Origin: Geminocystis sp. NIES-3708 | GTDB lineage: Bacteria; Cyanobacteriota; Cyanobacteriia; Cyanobacteriales; Cyanobacteriaceae | Length of the DNA: 64,000 nt | Direction: 5' to 3' | Assembly (NCBI RefSeq): GCF_001548095.1 | Contig: NZ_AP014815.1 | Span: forward strand, 1,797,656 to 1,861,655 | Part shown: in pieces, positions 18,758-28,279 of the stretch | How positions within the stretch are numbered: the stretch's first letter is position 1 | Layout: each line of letters begins with the position of its first letter | Notes under the pieces: model-generated | Database searches by the model: none | What the model saw: the letters and a program-made list of their open reading frames with translations, nothing else | Told to the model about the DNA's origin: nothing | Program-made: the position numbers and the translations under genes

Positions 18758-20350
18758 CTAAGATTTTAATAATTGTAAATATTCATCTTTAAAATAATGT
18801 AAAGTACTTAATACTGGATTAGGTGCTGTTTGCCCTAAACCGCATAAACTGGTAGCTTTTACCATATGGGAAAGATGCTCTAATTTACTTAAATCTGCTT
18901 CTGTCGCTTCCTCGTTGAGAATTTTAGTTAACATTTGATACAATTGCACTGTACCAGTTCGACAAGGGATACATTTTCCGCAAGTTTCCCCCCGGCAAAA
19001 TTCCATATAAAATCGAGCAAGAGCTACCATATTAGTCTCTTCATCTATGACTATCATGCCTCCTGATCCCATAATAGTACCCAATTCTTTGAGAGATTCG
19101 TAATCTACAGGGGTATTAAAGTATTTTGTAGGAATACAACCCCCAGAAGGACCACCTGTTTGTACGGCTTTGATTTCATTATTTCCAGGCACTCCCCCTC
19201 CCATTTCTTCTACAATTTGGCGAATAGTTGTCCCCATCGGTACTTCAATTAAGCCTGTGTTGTTAACGTTACCCGTAAGAGCAAATACTTTTGTACCTTT
19301 ACTTTTTTCTGTACCAATATTGCTATACCACACCCCTCCTTCTCGAATAATTGGCACGATATTCGCATAGGTTTCCACGTTGTTAATTAAAGTGGGGCAT
19401 CCCCATAAGCCAGACTGGGCTGGATAAGGAGGGCGAGGGCGAGGATTACCTCTTTCCCCTTCAATGGAAGCAATTAAGGCTGTTTCTTCTCCACAGACAA
19501 ACGCCCCCGCACCTACCCTAATTTCAATCTTAAAATCGAAAAGACTGTTAAATATTTGTGTGCCTATCAAATCTTGCCTTTTCGCCTGTTGAATGGCTTT
19601 TTGTAATCGTGCTATCGCTAAAGGATATTCCGCTCTCACGTAGATATAGCCATGATTTGCTCCTACAGCATAACCTGCGATCGCCATTCCTTCAATAATA
19701 CGATGAGGATCACTTTCAAGAACACTACGATCCATAAAAGCTCCTGGATCTCCTTCATCTGCATTACAAACAATGTACTTTTGTTCATTAGGCATTTTAG
19801 CGACAGTCGCCCATTTTAAGCCTGTGGGATAACCACCGCCTCCTCTTCCTCGTAAACCACTAACAATAACTTCTTTAACTACTTCTTGGGGTGTCATTTC
19901 ATGCAAGGCACGATATAACTGTTGATAGCCTCCCAATGCAATATAGTCATCGATGCTTTCAGGGTTAATTTTTCCGCTATTTTCTAAGACAATGGGCATT
20001 TGTAGGGCAAAGAAGGGATGATTATAATCACCCATTGGTGCGGTGGCTTCTTCTTCTCCTTTCAAGGCTTTAACAATAGAAGGAGCATCTTCAGGACGCA
20101 CATTTTCATACAATAAATTACGAGGGGCAATCTCCACTAACGGACCTCTACCACAAAATTTCATACAACCTACAGGGCAAACTTCTACTTCATCCTGTAG
20201 CCCTTGAGCTTCAATAGCAATTTTCAACTCATCAACGATAGATTCTGAACCAGAAGATTTACAACTAGCCGCTCCACAGCATAAAATACGGATAGACTTA
20301 CGACTAGCGATAGTTTCTTCAGCAATAAACTGTAATCTATTTAAATCCAT
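18758..20350 (-). CDS. hoxF: Hydrogenase diaphorase subunit HoxF (NuoF-like)
   Basis: The 530-residue flavoprotein oxidises or reduces NAD(P)H and passes electrons to the hydrogenase. The N-terminal 2Fe-2S ferredoxin-like domain has cysteines in ILCCGAASC and CPVGCMKFCG. The FMN/NADH core carries GLRGRGGGGYPTGLKW and GAGAFVCGEETALIASIEG, and the C-terminal [4Fe-4S] motif is CGKCIPCRTG. The full domain order and length match cyanobacterial HoxF. It follows hoxE by 63 bases. Confidence 0.97.
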   Translation of the reverse strand: MDLNRLQFIAEETIASRKSIRILCCGAASCKSSGSESIVDELKIAIEAQGLQDEVEVCPVGCMKFCGRGPLVEIAPRNLLYENVRPEDAPSIVKALKGEEEATAPMGDYNHPFFALQMPIVLENSGKINPESIDDYIALGGYQQLYRALHEMTPQEVVKEVIVSGLRGRGGGGYPTGLKWATVAKMPNEQKYIVCNADEGDPGAFMDRSVLESDPHRIIEGMAIAGYAVGANHGYIYVRAEYPLAIARLQKAIQQAKRQDLIGTQIFNSLFDFKIEIRVGAGAFVCGEETALIASIEGERGNPRPRPPYPAQSGLWGCPTLINNVETYANIVPIIREGGVWYSNIGTEKSKGTKVFALTGNVNNTGLIEVPMGTTIRQIVEEMGGGVPGNNEIKAVQTGGPSGGCIPTKYFNTPVDYESLKELGTIMGSGGMIVIDEETNMVALARFYMEFCRGETCGKCIPCRTGTVQLYQMLTKILNEEATEADLSKLEHLSHMVKATSLCGLGQTAPNPVLSTLHYFKDEYLQLLKS

Positions 20351-20413
20351 AAAATTCTCCTCTAGTAATATTTCCCGTCAGGCTTTAGTAACTGGCTTTT
20401 AATTTCTGATACT

Positions 20414-20926
20414 TCATTGATTCTCTAGCCATTCTTTGATTTGTGCTAAAACTGATTCTGGTGTTTGTTTTCCACATACCTTACCATCAAAAACTGCTGC
20501 CGGTGCTAAACCACAAGCTCCTATACAACGAGCAGTCATTAATGATACTTTACCGTCAGCAGAAGTTTCTCCTTGATGTAAATTTGTCTCTTGTTCTAAT
20601 TTATCTAGTAATTGCGATGAACCTTTAACATAACAAGCTGTACCAAGACAAACTACACAGTTATGTACTCCTGAAGGCTTGAGGGAAAAAAGATGATAAA
20701 AAGTGGCGACACCAAAAACTTGACTTAAAGGTAATTTGAGTTCATGGGCAATGTAGATTAAAACATCTTCTTCTAAATAACCAAAAGAAGATTGTGCTTT
20801 ATGCAAAATTTCAATGAGAGCATCTTGACGATGTTGATTACGTTTAATCGTTATATCTAACACTTTTAGACGTTTATCAACAGTATTCGCTTTTTCTGAT
20901 GGAGACTTTAATACTGTGTTAGGCAT
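20414..20926 (-). CDS. hoxE: Hydrogenase diaphorase subunit HoxE (NuoE-like)
   Basis: The 170-residue subunit is the first gene of the hydrogenase operon. It has a helical N-terminal domain (QDALIEILHKAQSSFGYL) and a thioredoxin-like [2Fe-2S] domain with cysteines in CLGTACYVKG and ARCIGACGLAP. In cyanobacteria HoxE may connect the diaphorase to ferredoxin or NDH-1. The start MPNTVLK is preceded, 15 bases upstream, by a GGGAG ribosome site. Confidence 0.96.
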   Translation of the reverse strand: MPNTVLKSPSEKANTVDKRLKVLDITIKRNQHRQDALIEILHKAQSSFGYLEEDVLIYIAHELKLPLSQVFGVATFYHLFSLKPSGVHNCVVCLGTACYVKGSSQLLDKLEQETNLHQGETSADGKVSLMTARCIGACGLAPAAVFDGKVCGKQTPESVLAQIKEWLENQ

Positions 20927-21156
20927 TTTTATTTTATTTATCTCCCTTATTTGATCGGAAAATAAACCTAATAGTTAATATTGTTTATAATAATTTTTAA
21001 TTTTAGAACAATTATTTGAGAGAAAATCATAAATTTAACATATAATTATAATTATTTACGTTAATTTACATTATTTGTTTTTGTAACTTTGATAACACGA
21101 AATTATCATAAAAAAACTAATTATTTATTTATTAATCGTCTATTATTCTCAAGATT
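20927..21156. promoter_or_regulatory. Divergent control region of hoxE and hypC
   Basis: A 230-base AT-rich spacer separates the divergent hoxE and hypC genes, so promoters for both must lie here. I see no clear NtcA (GTA-N8-TAC) box and cannot place a LexA site with confidence, although LexA and AbrB-type factors control hox genes in Synechocystis. No promoter element is assigned. Confidence 0.45.
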
Positions 21157-21384
21157 ATGTGTTTAGCAATACCCGGAAAAATTATCACCATTGAAGGAGC
21201 AAATATCCTCGAAAAAAAGGGAAAAGTTAGTTTTGGTGGTATCTTAAAAGAAGTTAGTTTTGCTTATACTCCTGAAGCAAAAATTGGTAATTATGTAATA
21301 GTTCATGTAGGTTTTGCTTTAAGTATAATTGATGAAATAGAAGCTCAAAAAACCTTAACGGATTTAGCTGAAATTATGTCCTAA
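21157..21384 (+). CDS. hypC: Hydrogenase maturation chaperone HypC
   Basis: The 75-residue protein starts MCLAIPGK; the cysteine at position 2 binds the Fe(CN)2CO unit and the HoxH precursor in the family. Length is normal. It is transcribed away from the hox operon. hypD and hypE, its working partners, are not in this window. Confidence 0.95.
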   Translation: MCLAIPGKIITIEGANILEKKGKVSFGGILKEVSFAYTPEAKIGNYVIVHVGFALSIIDEIEAQKTLTDLAEIMS

Positions 21385-21564
21385 GTTAAAGCATATATAA
21401 CTAAGTTTAGCCTGATTCATTTTTTGATGGGAGGTAGAAAATGCGAAATAAAAAATAGTAATAAAAATGGACTCAAACTTATTGGAAACTAATTATTATC
21501 ACTATACTAATTAAATATTTTTTCAACCATGTTAGATATAAGTTAAATGGATTTTAGATTATAA

Positions 21565-22104
21565 CTAATTATTAGATTTAGCAGTAATAACTTCTACGTA
21601 ACGCAGGATTTTTTCCTTCATTTTAAACCCTTGACGGACAATTTTTGTGATAGTCTGATCTGGTATATCATCTCTAATTTCTCGATCAACTACCTGACAC
21701 ACGCTAAAATCAGGAATATTCCCATTAAAATCGATTTTTTCTACTTCCCTACGAGATAAAATAGTCAGTAATTTTTCCTGCACACTAGCGGTAAATTTTG
21801 GCAATCTTTTAAAGGCTTTAGGATTAAAATTATCATCCTGTAAATTAGTATCTAAGTAGTTAATCAAAAATTCTAAACTATCATAAATATCTAACATTTC
21901 TTCATATAATGCTTCTGCTTTTGCTTCATTTTCTTGTTGCTGAATTTTAACAGTTTGCTGTAATTTAGTTTTCTCTTTTAATAACTTTTCATTTTCTTTT
22001 AATAAATCATCTCTTTGTTGTTTAGTAATAATTAAATTATCATTATTTGCTTTATTTTGATTATTGGAAAATATTTTTAAAATTTGTTCAAATAAGTTTT
22101 TCAT
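21565..22104 (-). CDS. grpE: GrpE-type nucleotide exchange factor, divergent
   Basis: The 179-residue protein has a long N-terminal coiled coil (about 25-75) and a C-terminal beta domain with the recognisable ending ITKIVRQGFKMKEKILRYVEV, the counterpart of the GrpE signature. GrpE opens the Hsp70 nucleotide site to release ADP. This copy is diverged, and it is the last gene of a five-gene Hsp70 cluster on the same strand, so it most likely serves the neighbouring Hsp70. A general housekeeping GrpE is expected elsewhere. Confidence 0.82.
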   Translation of the reverse strand: MKNLFEQILKIFSNNQNKANNDNLIITKQQRDDLLKENEKLLKEKTKLQQTVKIQQQENEAKAEALYEEMLDIYDSLEFLINYLDTNLQDDNFNPKAFKRLPKFTASVQEKLLTILSRREVEKIDFNGNIPDFSVCQVVDREIRDDIPDQTITKIVRQGFKMKEKILRYVEVITAKSNN

Positions 22105-22212
22105 GATTCACCTGTTATATAAATTTATAAGAATATTTCTCGCAAAGGAGCAAAGACACAAAGCAAGAAAATAGCAAGAGGTTTTTTATGATTCAATTAA
22201 TTTTTTTATTTT

Positions 22213-22575
22213 TTAAGAGAATAATTTTAAACCTAATTGTTTATCGAATTCGGTAATAGTGTCACTTTCAGTATAGGCTTGATCTAAACCATCAAATTCT
22301 GTCAAAAGTTGGATGGTAGGAATAGGCTCATTTAATGCCGATAAATCCTGTTTTTTAAACCTCTGAATTAAGGGTAAATTAGGGCGTAAATAATCATCAA
22401 TTAACCGTTGTTGATTATCCATCAAACTTTTTCTAGCTTCAGCGATTTGCTTAGGATTATATTTCTTTTTCTTCATCGCCATAGCAAAGGCTTTAGTTAT
22501 TTCGGCGATAGATGCAGCAGGAGAAACTTCTAACACATCATAAGGATTTGGGATAATATTTTTTTGATTAGACAT
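22213..22575 (-). CDS. J-like domain protein lacking the HPD motif
   Basis: A 120-residue protein whose N-terminus (PYDVLEVSPAASIAEITKAF, about 11-30) matches helices I-II of a J domain. Where true DnaJ proteins have HPD, this one has YNP (residues 39-41, in KKKKYNPKQIAEARKSL). The C-terminal 50 residues match nothing I know. HPD is needed to stimulate Hsp70 ATPase, so it may bind Hsp70 without activating it, or work in another way. It lies 15 bases after the TPR-like gene. Confidence 0.75.
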   Translation of the reverse strand: MSNQKNIIPNPYDVLEVSPAASIAEITKAFAMAMKKKKYNPKQIAEARKSLMDNQQRLIDDYLRPNLPLIQRFKKQDLSALNEPIPTIQLLTEFDGLDQAYTESDTITEFDKQLGLKLFS

Positions 22576-22590
22576 AATTAAACCTCTTAA

Positions 22591-25038
22591 TTAAATAATT
22601 CTTAATAGTTGATAAATTTCTCTAAAACTCTGCTCATGAGGACAAATTTCATAAGCCCATCGTCCCAATTGTTGTAATGCTTCCCATTCTAATTCTTTAG
22701 CTTTTGCTCCTTCTAAAGCAATTTCAATACACATATTTGCCACTATATATTTTATCTCTTTATTAGATGAATATTTAGCTTTTTTAACCGCATCTTCAAA
22801 TCTATTTTGTTTTAATAGTTTATCAATTTCTTCAGCTTCTAGGCTATATTCTAATCTACTTAATAAATCTAAAACTAAAGGGTTATTTTTATCAATTTTT
22901 TGTACTTTTTTTAGTTGACTAATTGCTTGAGAAAAAGAGATTTTTTCATTAGCTACTTTATCGGAAATTTCTCTGGCTTTATACTCAGCTAAATAACTAG
23001 CAGAGGCGGGAGATTTTAATAAATCATACCAAAATTGAGCAAATTCTAAATGTTCATTAAAATTCTCTAATTTTTGTCTTTGTTTTTCACATAAGTTATT
23101 GATTTGTGTTACCAACTCACGATTATTTTTAATATAATTTTGGGAAATTTGTAAACAAGATTTGGCTTTTTTCCATGAATCATGTTTTAAATAGTAACAA
23201 CCCTGATAATAATTTATAAAACTATTTGCTAATTTTTCTACATCAGTAGAAGGTGATAAATTAGGCTGAATTTTTATTCCTCTTTCTACATCATTTTTAA
23301 GACAAGCGGCAACAGTTAAACCCCAATCAGTAAATAATGTGCTTAATTGATTTACTGTTAATTTTATATTTTTTAACTCTTTTTTATACTGTTGATAAAA
23401 TGCTGGAGTTATAAATAATTCTTTAATTTTTACTCCAGAATTAGGAGGATTGCCTATTAACTCTATAGCCAACATTTCTCTGCGGAAAATATCTCTAAAT
23501 TGATAATATTTTTCAAGATTACTATCTTTATATTTATCAATAGTATTCTCAACTATTTTGATTAATTCTTCTTCAATTTTTTGATAATCAATTTGATGAC
23601 TACCTAACCAAGGTAAATTTTGTAAAATTGGATTTTCTTTAATATTTAACAAAGCAGTTGCCCATGTTGCTATCCACCTTTCTGTATAACTAGCATCTAT
23701 TTGCACTTGATAATAAAGAGCGATCGCCATATTATGTAAAATAGTTATATTGGGAGTCTTTTTAAACTGTTTTTCTAGTTGATTAATAATATTAACAAAG
23801 TCATTAGATTGCCATAATTGATGTTCTAAAGCTGGTTGAATATGCTTAGATAAGTTATACTCAATATTTTCGTCATAACCATATTTTTCTGTTAAATTTT
23901 CATAACAATTTTTCGCTTCTTTATATTTTTCTTTACTAACTAAATTTTCGATATGTTGAATAATTTGTAAGCGATTTCTTTGTATTAAAATTTTGATAGA
24001 TTCTTTTTGTTTATTTACCAAAGGATGATTAATTTGCTTCCATTCTTGTTTGACTTTTTCCCAATCATTTTTCTGTAAATAACAAAATCCTCGTAAATAA
24101 TTAGCTTTTTCTTCCGTCAATTTTTCTAAGTAAGATAACGCAGAAGAATAGTTATTTTGTTTAATATCAATCAAAGCTAAACGATAACTAGCAGATTCTA
24201 AAGTTGGTAAATGAGACAATGCCAATTGATATTGTTTTTTGGCAATGGTAAAATTACCAATTTTTTCAGCTAATAATCCTTGTCTATACTCGATTTTTGC
24301 GTTAATAACTGTCTTTAATTTAGCGTTTAATACTTCTCCATCTTGACGGCTAAATTTATCTAAATTTAATTGCAATTGACTTTGTGCTAATACAAAATCA
24401 CCTTGTTGGGCAAGATTTTTTATTTGTTTAAGATTATTTTCATATTGAGTTTGAAGTTTTGCTAAATATTCATATTCTTTAATTTCTGTAGCTAAACTAA
24501 TAACTTTAAAAATTTTTTCTGCCTGTAAAAAATAAGATAAACCTTCCCGAAAAAAGCCATTTTTTCCTTGATTTTTAGCATCATTATAGAGAGATTGAAA
24601 TTTATTTCTACTGTTAATTTTATCTTTTAAAACTTGTTCAATAACAGCATATTCAGTTTCATATAAAATAGCGTTACATTTAGTAAATAAATTTAAGGCT
24701 TGAGTAAGAATTTGACTATCAAAAGGATCATTTTTATCTAATGCAAGAATTTTTTTTCCTTCACTAGCTGAATTTTCAGCTCTTTGTAGTTGCATTTTCC
24801 ATGTATTAAGCTGAGTATTGACATTATATAATAAATCTTTGACAGAAAAATCTCTGACTAATTGTTCACGCCAAGAGGGATTTTCGTTCCATAAAGATTT
24901 AATTTCTTCCCCTAATTTTATGGCTTCCTTTAGTTTTTTTAACTGTGCTAAATCTTTGGCTTCACTAAATTTTCTTTCACTAATTTCTTCATTATTAAAA
25001 ACAGCTAATGTTTTATCGACAAAATCAAATAATCCCAT
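22591..25038 (-). CDS. Large TPR-like helical protein of the Hsp70 cluster
   Basis: An 815-residue protein rich in Lys, Glu, Leu and Gln, predicted almost wholly alpha-helical. Degenerate tetratricopeptide-like pairs are visible, for example near 260-330 (AKKQYQLALSHLPTLESASYR by position). It begins MGLFDFVDKTLAVF. There is no signal peptide, membrane helix or enzyme motif. Such proteins act as scaffolds or co-chaperones. It lies 25 bases after the LysM gene and 15 before the J-like gene, so it belongs to the same operon. No characterised homologue is recognised. Confidence 0.7.
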   Translation of the reverse strand: MGLFDFVDKTLAVFNNEEISERKFSEAKDLAQLKKLKEAIKLGEEIKSLWNENPSWREQLVRDFSVKDLLYNVNTQLNTWKMQLQRAENSASEGKKILALDKNDPFDSQILTQALNLFTKCNAILYETEYAVIEQVLKDKINSRNKFQSLYNDAKNQGKNGFFREGLSYFLQAEKIFKVISLATEIKEYEYLAKLQTQYENNLKQIKNLAQQGDFVLAQSQLQLNLDKFSRQDGEVLNAKLKTVINAKIEYRQGLLAEKIGNFTIAKKQYQLALSHLPTLESASYRLALIDIKQNNYSSALSYLEKLTEEKANYLRGFCYLQKNDWEKVKQEWKQINHPLVNKQKESIKILIQRNRLQIIQHIENLVSKEKYKEAKNCYENLTEKYGYDENIEYNLSKHIQPALEHQLWQSNDFVNIINQLEKQFKKTPNITILHNMAIALYYQVQIDASYTERWIATWATALLNIKENPILQNLPWLGSHQIDYQKIEEELIKIVENTIDKYKDSNLEKYYQFRDIFRREMLAIELIGNPPNSGVKIKELFITPAFYQQYKKELKNIKLTVNQLSTLFTDWGLTVAACLKNDVERGIKIQPNLSPSTDVEKLANSFINYYQGCYYLKHDSWKKAKSCLQISQNYIKNNRELVTQINNLCEKQRQKLENFNEHLEFAQFWYDLLKSPASASYLAEYKAREISDKVANEKISFSQAISQLKKVQKIDKNNPLVLDLLSRLEYSLEAEEIDKLLKQNRFEDAVKKAKYSSNKEIKYIVANMCIEIALEGAKAKELEWEALQQLGRWAYEICPHEQSFREIYQLLRII

Positions 25039-25063
25039 ATCTTTAACCTCTTTATTAACTAAT

Positions 25064-25579
25064 TTATTGTACTTTTTGGCAGAATTCGGCTAAATTGGGA
25101 ATTAAAATTATTTGCCCAACTTCTAAATTTTGCGGTGAATTGATACTTGGATTCGCTTCAGTTATTAAATGCCATGGGTTACCATCACCATAAAAACGTA
25201 AACTTAACATATATAAAGAATCCCCTGATTTTATTTGATACTTAAAACCACCACACCAATTTAATTTTGGTTTTGATTCTTCGACATTTTTCACCTGATT
25301 TACTTGCTCATTAAGCTCTTTTTTCATAGCTTCTAAACTCGCATTATAATTATTTTTAGCTATTAAATAACTACTAAAACTAGCAATAATTATTCCTAAA
25401 ATTAATAAAATAATGAACAAATAAATTATTAAACTATTCTTCTTAGAATCTAGTTTATTTTCAAGTAAAGGTAATTCTTTTAACATCCGAATTGTTGATA
25501 AATCTGTCTCACAATTAGGACAAATATTCGTTTCAATTTCTTGGCGATCGCACACAGGGCAAGTCAATTTTTGATTCAT
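25064..25579 (-). CDS. Zinc-ribbon, membrane-anchored LysM protein of the Hsp70 cluster
   Basis: The 171-residue protein has three parts. An N-terminal zinc ribbon has CPVC (8-11) and CPNC (20-23). A single membrane helix lies at about 49-70. A C-terminal LysM domain (about 112-165, YQIKSGDSLYMLSLRFYG and NLEVGQIILIP) would bind peptidoglycan. With the ribbon in the cytoplasm the LysM end would face the periplasm. A short coiled segment joins them. It lies between the Hsp70 gene and the TPR-like gene, so it may tether the chaperone to the membrane. Confidence 0.8.
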   Translation of the reverse strand: MNQKLTCPVCDRQEIETNICPNCETDLSTIRMLKELPLLENKLDSKKNSLIIYLFIILLILGIIIASFSSYLIAKNNYNASLEAMKKELNEQVNQVKNVEESKPKLNWCGGFKYQIKSGDSLYMLSLRFYGDGNPWHLITEANPSINSPQNLEVGQIILIPNLAEFCQKVQ

Positions 25580-25783
25580 AAAAATACATTAATTTTGGAC
25601 ATCAAATAATTTTATACCAAGGGCTTTAACCCCTCATTTTTGAAAAGAGGAAAAACCCTAAAATAAAAGGTTTACTAAGAGCTAAGACACATCTAAGTTG
25701 CATATTATTTTGTTATAAATAAACAAATCTCCCCTGTCTCCTAGTCTCACTTTTATTAGTAAATGTAAATGCGTTTTAGCTTA

Positions 25784-27982
25784 CTAACGGGTTAAACCAG
25801 TGGCAATTTTACCTGTAGGCAAATCTTGATCTAAATACTCTCGTATTTCTTCGATTAATTCTGGTAAAATTCTGTCAGCAGTTGTACCATCACCTTTTTG
25901 AATAGCATCTAGCACATTAAAGAATTTATTTTCTAAAACCTTACCGTGGGCAGGTGCAATACGATTAGCACGAATTACTCCTAAACGCACTAATAGTAAA
26001 ATATGTATTAGGTTAGGCAGGTTATCAAATTCTCGGCTTCCATCCTCTGCTAATTTTTGCATCGCTGAAATATTATTCGTATCGATGGCATTATTCATTT
26101 GTGTTAACAAATTATTTAAGCGACTAATTTGATCGTCGTGCATAATATTAGAAGCAAACTTAAGGGCAAAATCAAAATCTCGTATATACATTAGTATCGG
26201 ATCTCGTTCACTACAAGCAAAAGCCTGTAACTCTTTGAGTTTATCTTGGGCGACTTGAAGGCGATCGCCCTGTAACACTCCGTGAAGATAAATTTGATTA
26301 GATGCCCTAACAATTTCTCCTGCTAATTCATTGGCATTTTGTACCCCATATTCGGTTAAATTACCCTCTTCATTGAGTTGTCGAATTAATCCCTCTACCT
26401 GAGAAGCGATTTTTTCATCCTGATTACCACGAGAAAAAGAGCCACTTACACGAATAGCGTGATTATTTTTCAGACTCGCCGTCATGGTTAGTGCAGAATT
26501 CTCTTCATCTAATTCCACCATCACATCAACTTCTGTGCCTTTAAGATAAGGTTTATCTAAGGCTAACCACATATCCCCAATACGTTCGTCATTTTTTCGT
26601 AAATCGATGCCTTGTCTCACATCATCAGGGCTAAAAAACTTGAAATGTATCAATTCTTGCCCATCCCCAGAGGTTTTAAAAGTATGGCTTTTTTGGACGG
26701 GTAACACATCCCCTTGTTTAATTAACGGAAAACGAGGATCATCATCTAATTGAATACAATAATCACGGGATACAGTACCAACAATTTCCGTAATGCCCGA
26801 AGAAACAATACCTGCACCTTCGGCAACAGCAAACATAGGGCGAGGATGCACTACTACTTTATCTTTCCCAAAAGCTTTAATAACTTCTTGTTGCACTAAA
26901 GGAATTTGACTCGAACCACCCACTAATAAGATAACATCGATCATATCTTCAGGATAGTCAGAATATTTAATAGCATCTCGACAAATTTCGATAGAGCGTT
27001 TAATCAAAGGTAATATCATGGCTTCAAATTCTGCCCGTGTGATAGTCACATCAATGGGAATCGCCATGCCAAAATCGTCAAGTAAGGGTGTTGAAGGGGC
27101 AACTTTGGCTTCGGTTTTACTGCTTAACTCAATTTTTGCCCTTTCTGTAGCAATTTTCAAATCCCCGTTAAATCTGACTTTTTGAAAATGGGGCATTTTG
27201 TTAATTAAACTATCAAGGCTATCTAAACCTTCTTCTTTGGCAACTCTTTGCTTCACTAAATTCATCAATTTTTCATCAATATCATCTCCTCCTAACCATA
27301 AATCTCCTGCTTTTCCCGACTCAATAAACTGATTACCTGAAGCGGTAATTAAAGACGAATCAAAAGTACCACCACCAAAGTCATATACCAATATAGTTTT
27401 AACATCATCGCTGTCAGCCTTAAAACCGTAGGAAATAGCCGCCGCCGTAGGTTCAGGTAATAAAATTGGTTTTCCTAATCCTGCTTTTATAGATGCGTTT
27501 TCTGTGGCATAGCGTTGTTTATCGTTAAAATAGGCTGGAATAGTAATCACTGCTTTAGTAATTTTTCCAGATTGCCCTTGATTTTCTTGATACTTTTGGG
27601 CATTTTTGACAACTTGTTTGAGAATTTCAGCACTTATATCTTCAGGTTGATATTCTTTACCCCCAAGCCATACCGACAGACTGTTTTCTGTGCCTTCACT
27701 AGATTGGGTGATTTTATAACCAAAGTGTTTGAGTTGTTGTTGCACTACTTCATCACCGAAACCACGCCCCATTAAACGTTTGATAGAAATGATAACGTTT
27801 TCTGGATCTTGTTTTAACTGATTATAGGCTTCTTTACCTATTATTAAATTATTACCTGATAATCCCACTACTGATTTAACTAACGCCCCATCTTTAGCAT
27901 CACTTACTACTTGAGTTTCTGCAAACTTAAAAGCGGCGACAGAATTAGTTGTGCCTAAGTCAATTCCAACAATATTTCCCAT
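25784..27982 (-). CDS. Divergent Hsp70 (DnaK-family) chaperone
   Basis: The 732-residue protein has an intact Hsp70 ATPase domain: GIDLGTTNSVAAF (5-17), LVYDFGGGTFDSSL, and the adenosine motif LLVGGSSQIPLVQ. The substrate-binding region is recognisable but diverged. The C-terminus (about 540-732) is a long helical extension instead of the usual EEVD-like or short lid, so the protein is nearly 100 residues longer than standard DnaK. It heads a cluster of LysM, TPR-like, J-like and GrpE genes. Cyanobacteria have several DnaK paralogues; this resembles the minor ones encoded beside grpE rather than the main heat-shock DnaK. Confidence 0.9.
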   Translation of the reverse strand: MGNIVGIDLGTTNSVAAFKFAETQVVSDAKDGALVKSVVGLSGNNLIIGKEAYNQLKQDPENVIISIKRLMGRGFGDEVVQQQLKHFGYKITQSSEGTENSLSVWLGGKEYQPEDISAEILKQVVKNAQKYQENQGQSGKITKAVITIPAYFNDKQRYATENASIKAGLGKPILLPEPTAAAISYGFKADSDDVKTILVYDFGGGTFDSSLITASGNQFIESGKAGDLWLGGDDIDEKLMNLVKQRVAKEEGLDSLDSLINKMPHFQKVRFNGDLKIATERAKIELSSKTEAKVAPSTPLLDDFGMAIPIDVTITRAEFEAMILPLIKRSIEICRDAIKYSDYPEDMIDVILLVGGSSQIPLVQQEVIKAFGKDKVVVHPRPMFAVAEGAGIVSSGITEIVGTVSRDYCIQLDDDPRFPLIKQGDVLPVQKSHTFKTSGDGQELIHFKFFSPDDVRQGIDLRKNDERIGDMWLALDKPYLKGTEVDVMVELDEENSALTMTASLKNNHAIRVSGSFSRGNQDEKIASQVEGLIRQLNEEGNLTEYGVQNANELAGEIVRASNQIYLHGVLQGDRLQVAQDKLKELQAFACSERDPILMYIRDFDFALKFASNIMHDDQISRLNNLLTQMNNAIDTNNISAMQKLAEDGSREFDNLPNLIHILLLVRLGVIRANRIAPAHGKVLENKFFNVLDAIQKGDGTTADRILPELIEEIREYLDQDLPTGKIATGLTR

Positions 27983-28072
27983 AATCTTTGTGCTTGAATC
28001 TTATTCTCTACTTATATATCAGTCAAGAATTTTAAATTTATGCACTTTTTCGGAAAATTTTTTCTTCTCACT

Positions 28073-28092
28073 CAGCAGTCAGCAGTTAGCAA
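28073..28092. repeat. Heptamer tandem repeat TCAGCAG
   Basis: TCAGCAG TCAGCAG TTAGCAA, three units in the 7-bp register, between the glcD stop and the Hsp70 start. Related heptamers lie at 46884-46909. Confidence 0.6.
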
Positions 28093-28155
28093 TTTAACCT
28101 TTTTTAAGTTAACTGATAGGCAAAAAACGAATAAAAAATAAATAAGTATTTATGA

Positions 28156-28234
28156 AAAATTAATTGTATGGAGGCAATGGTTTTAACTCATGGTTGCCAT
28201 AGCTTTGAGAAAAATAAAATGTACAATTAATTTT
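28156..28234. repeat. 79-bp element with 13-bp perfect inverted ends
   Basis: AAAATTAATTGTA at 28156-28168 is the exact reverse complement of TACAATTAATTTT at 28222-28234. The interior contains a second imperfect inverted pair (GGCAATGG and GGTTGCC). It could be a MITE-like element or a large hairpin after the glcD gene. No target-site duplication was verified. Confidence 0.45.
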
Positions 28235-28279
28235 ACTCACTCACCTATAGCTTAATTGTTAATTGTTAACTACTTAGTT

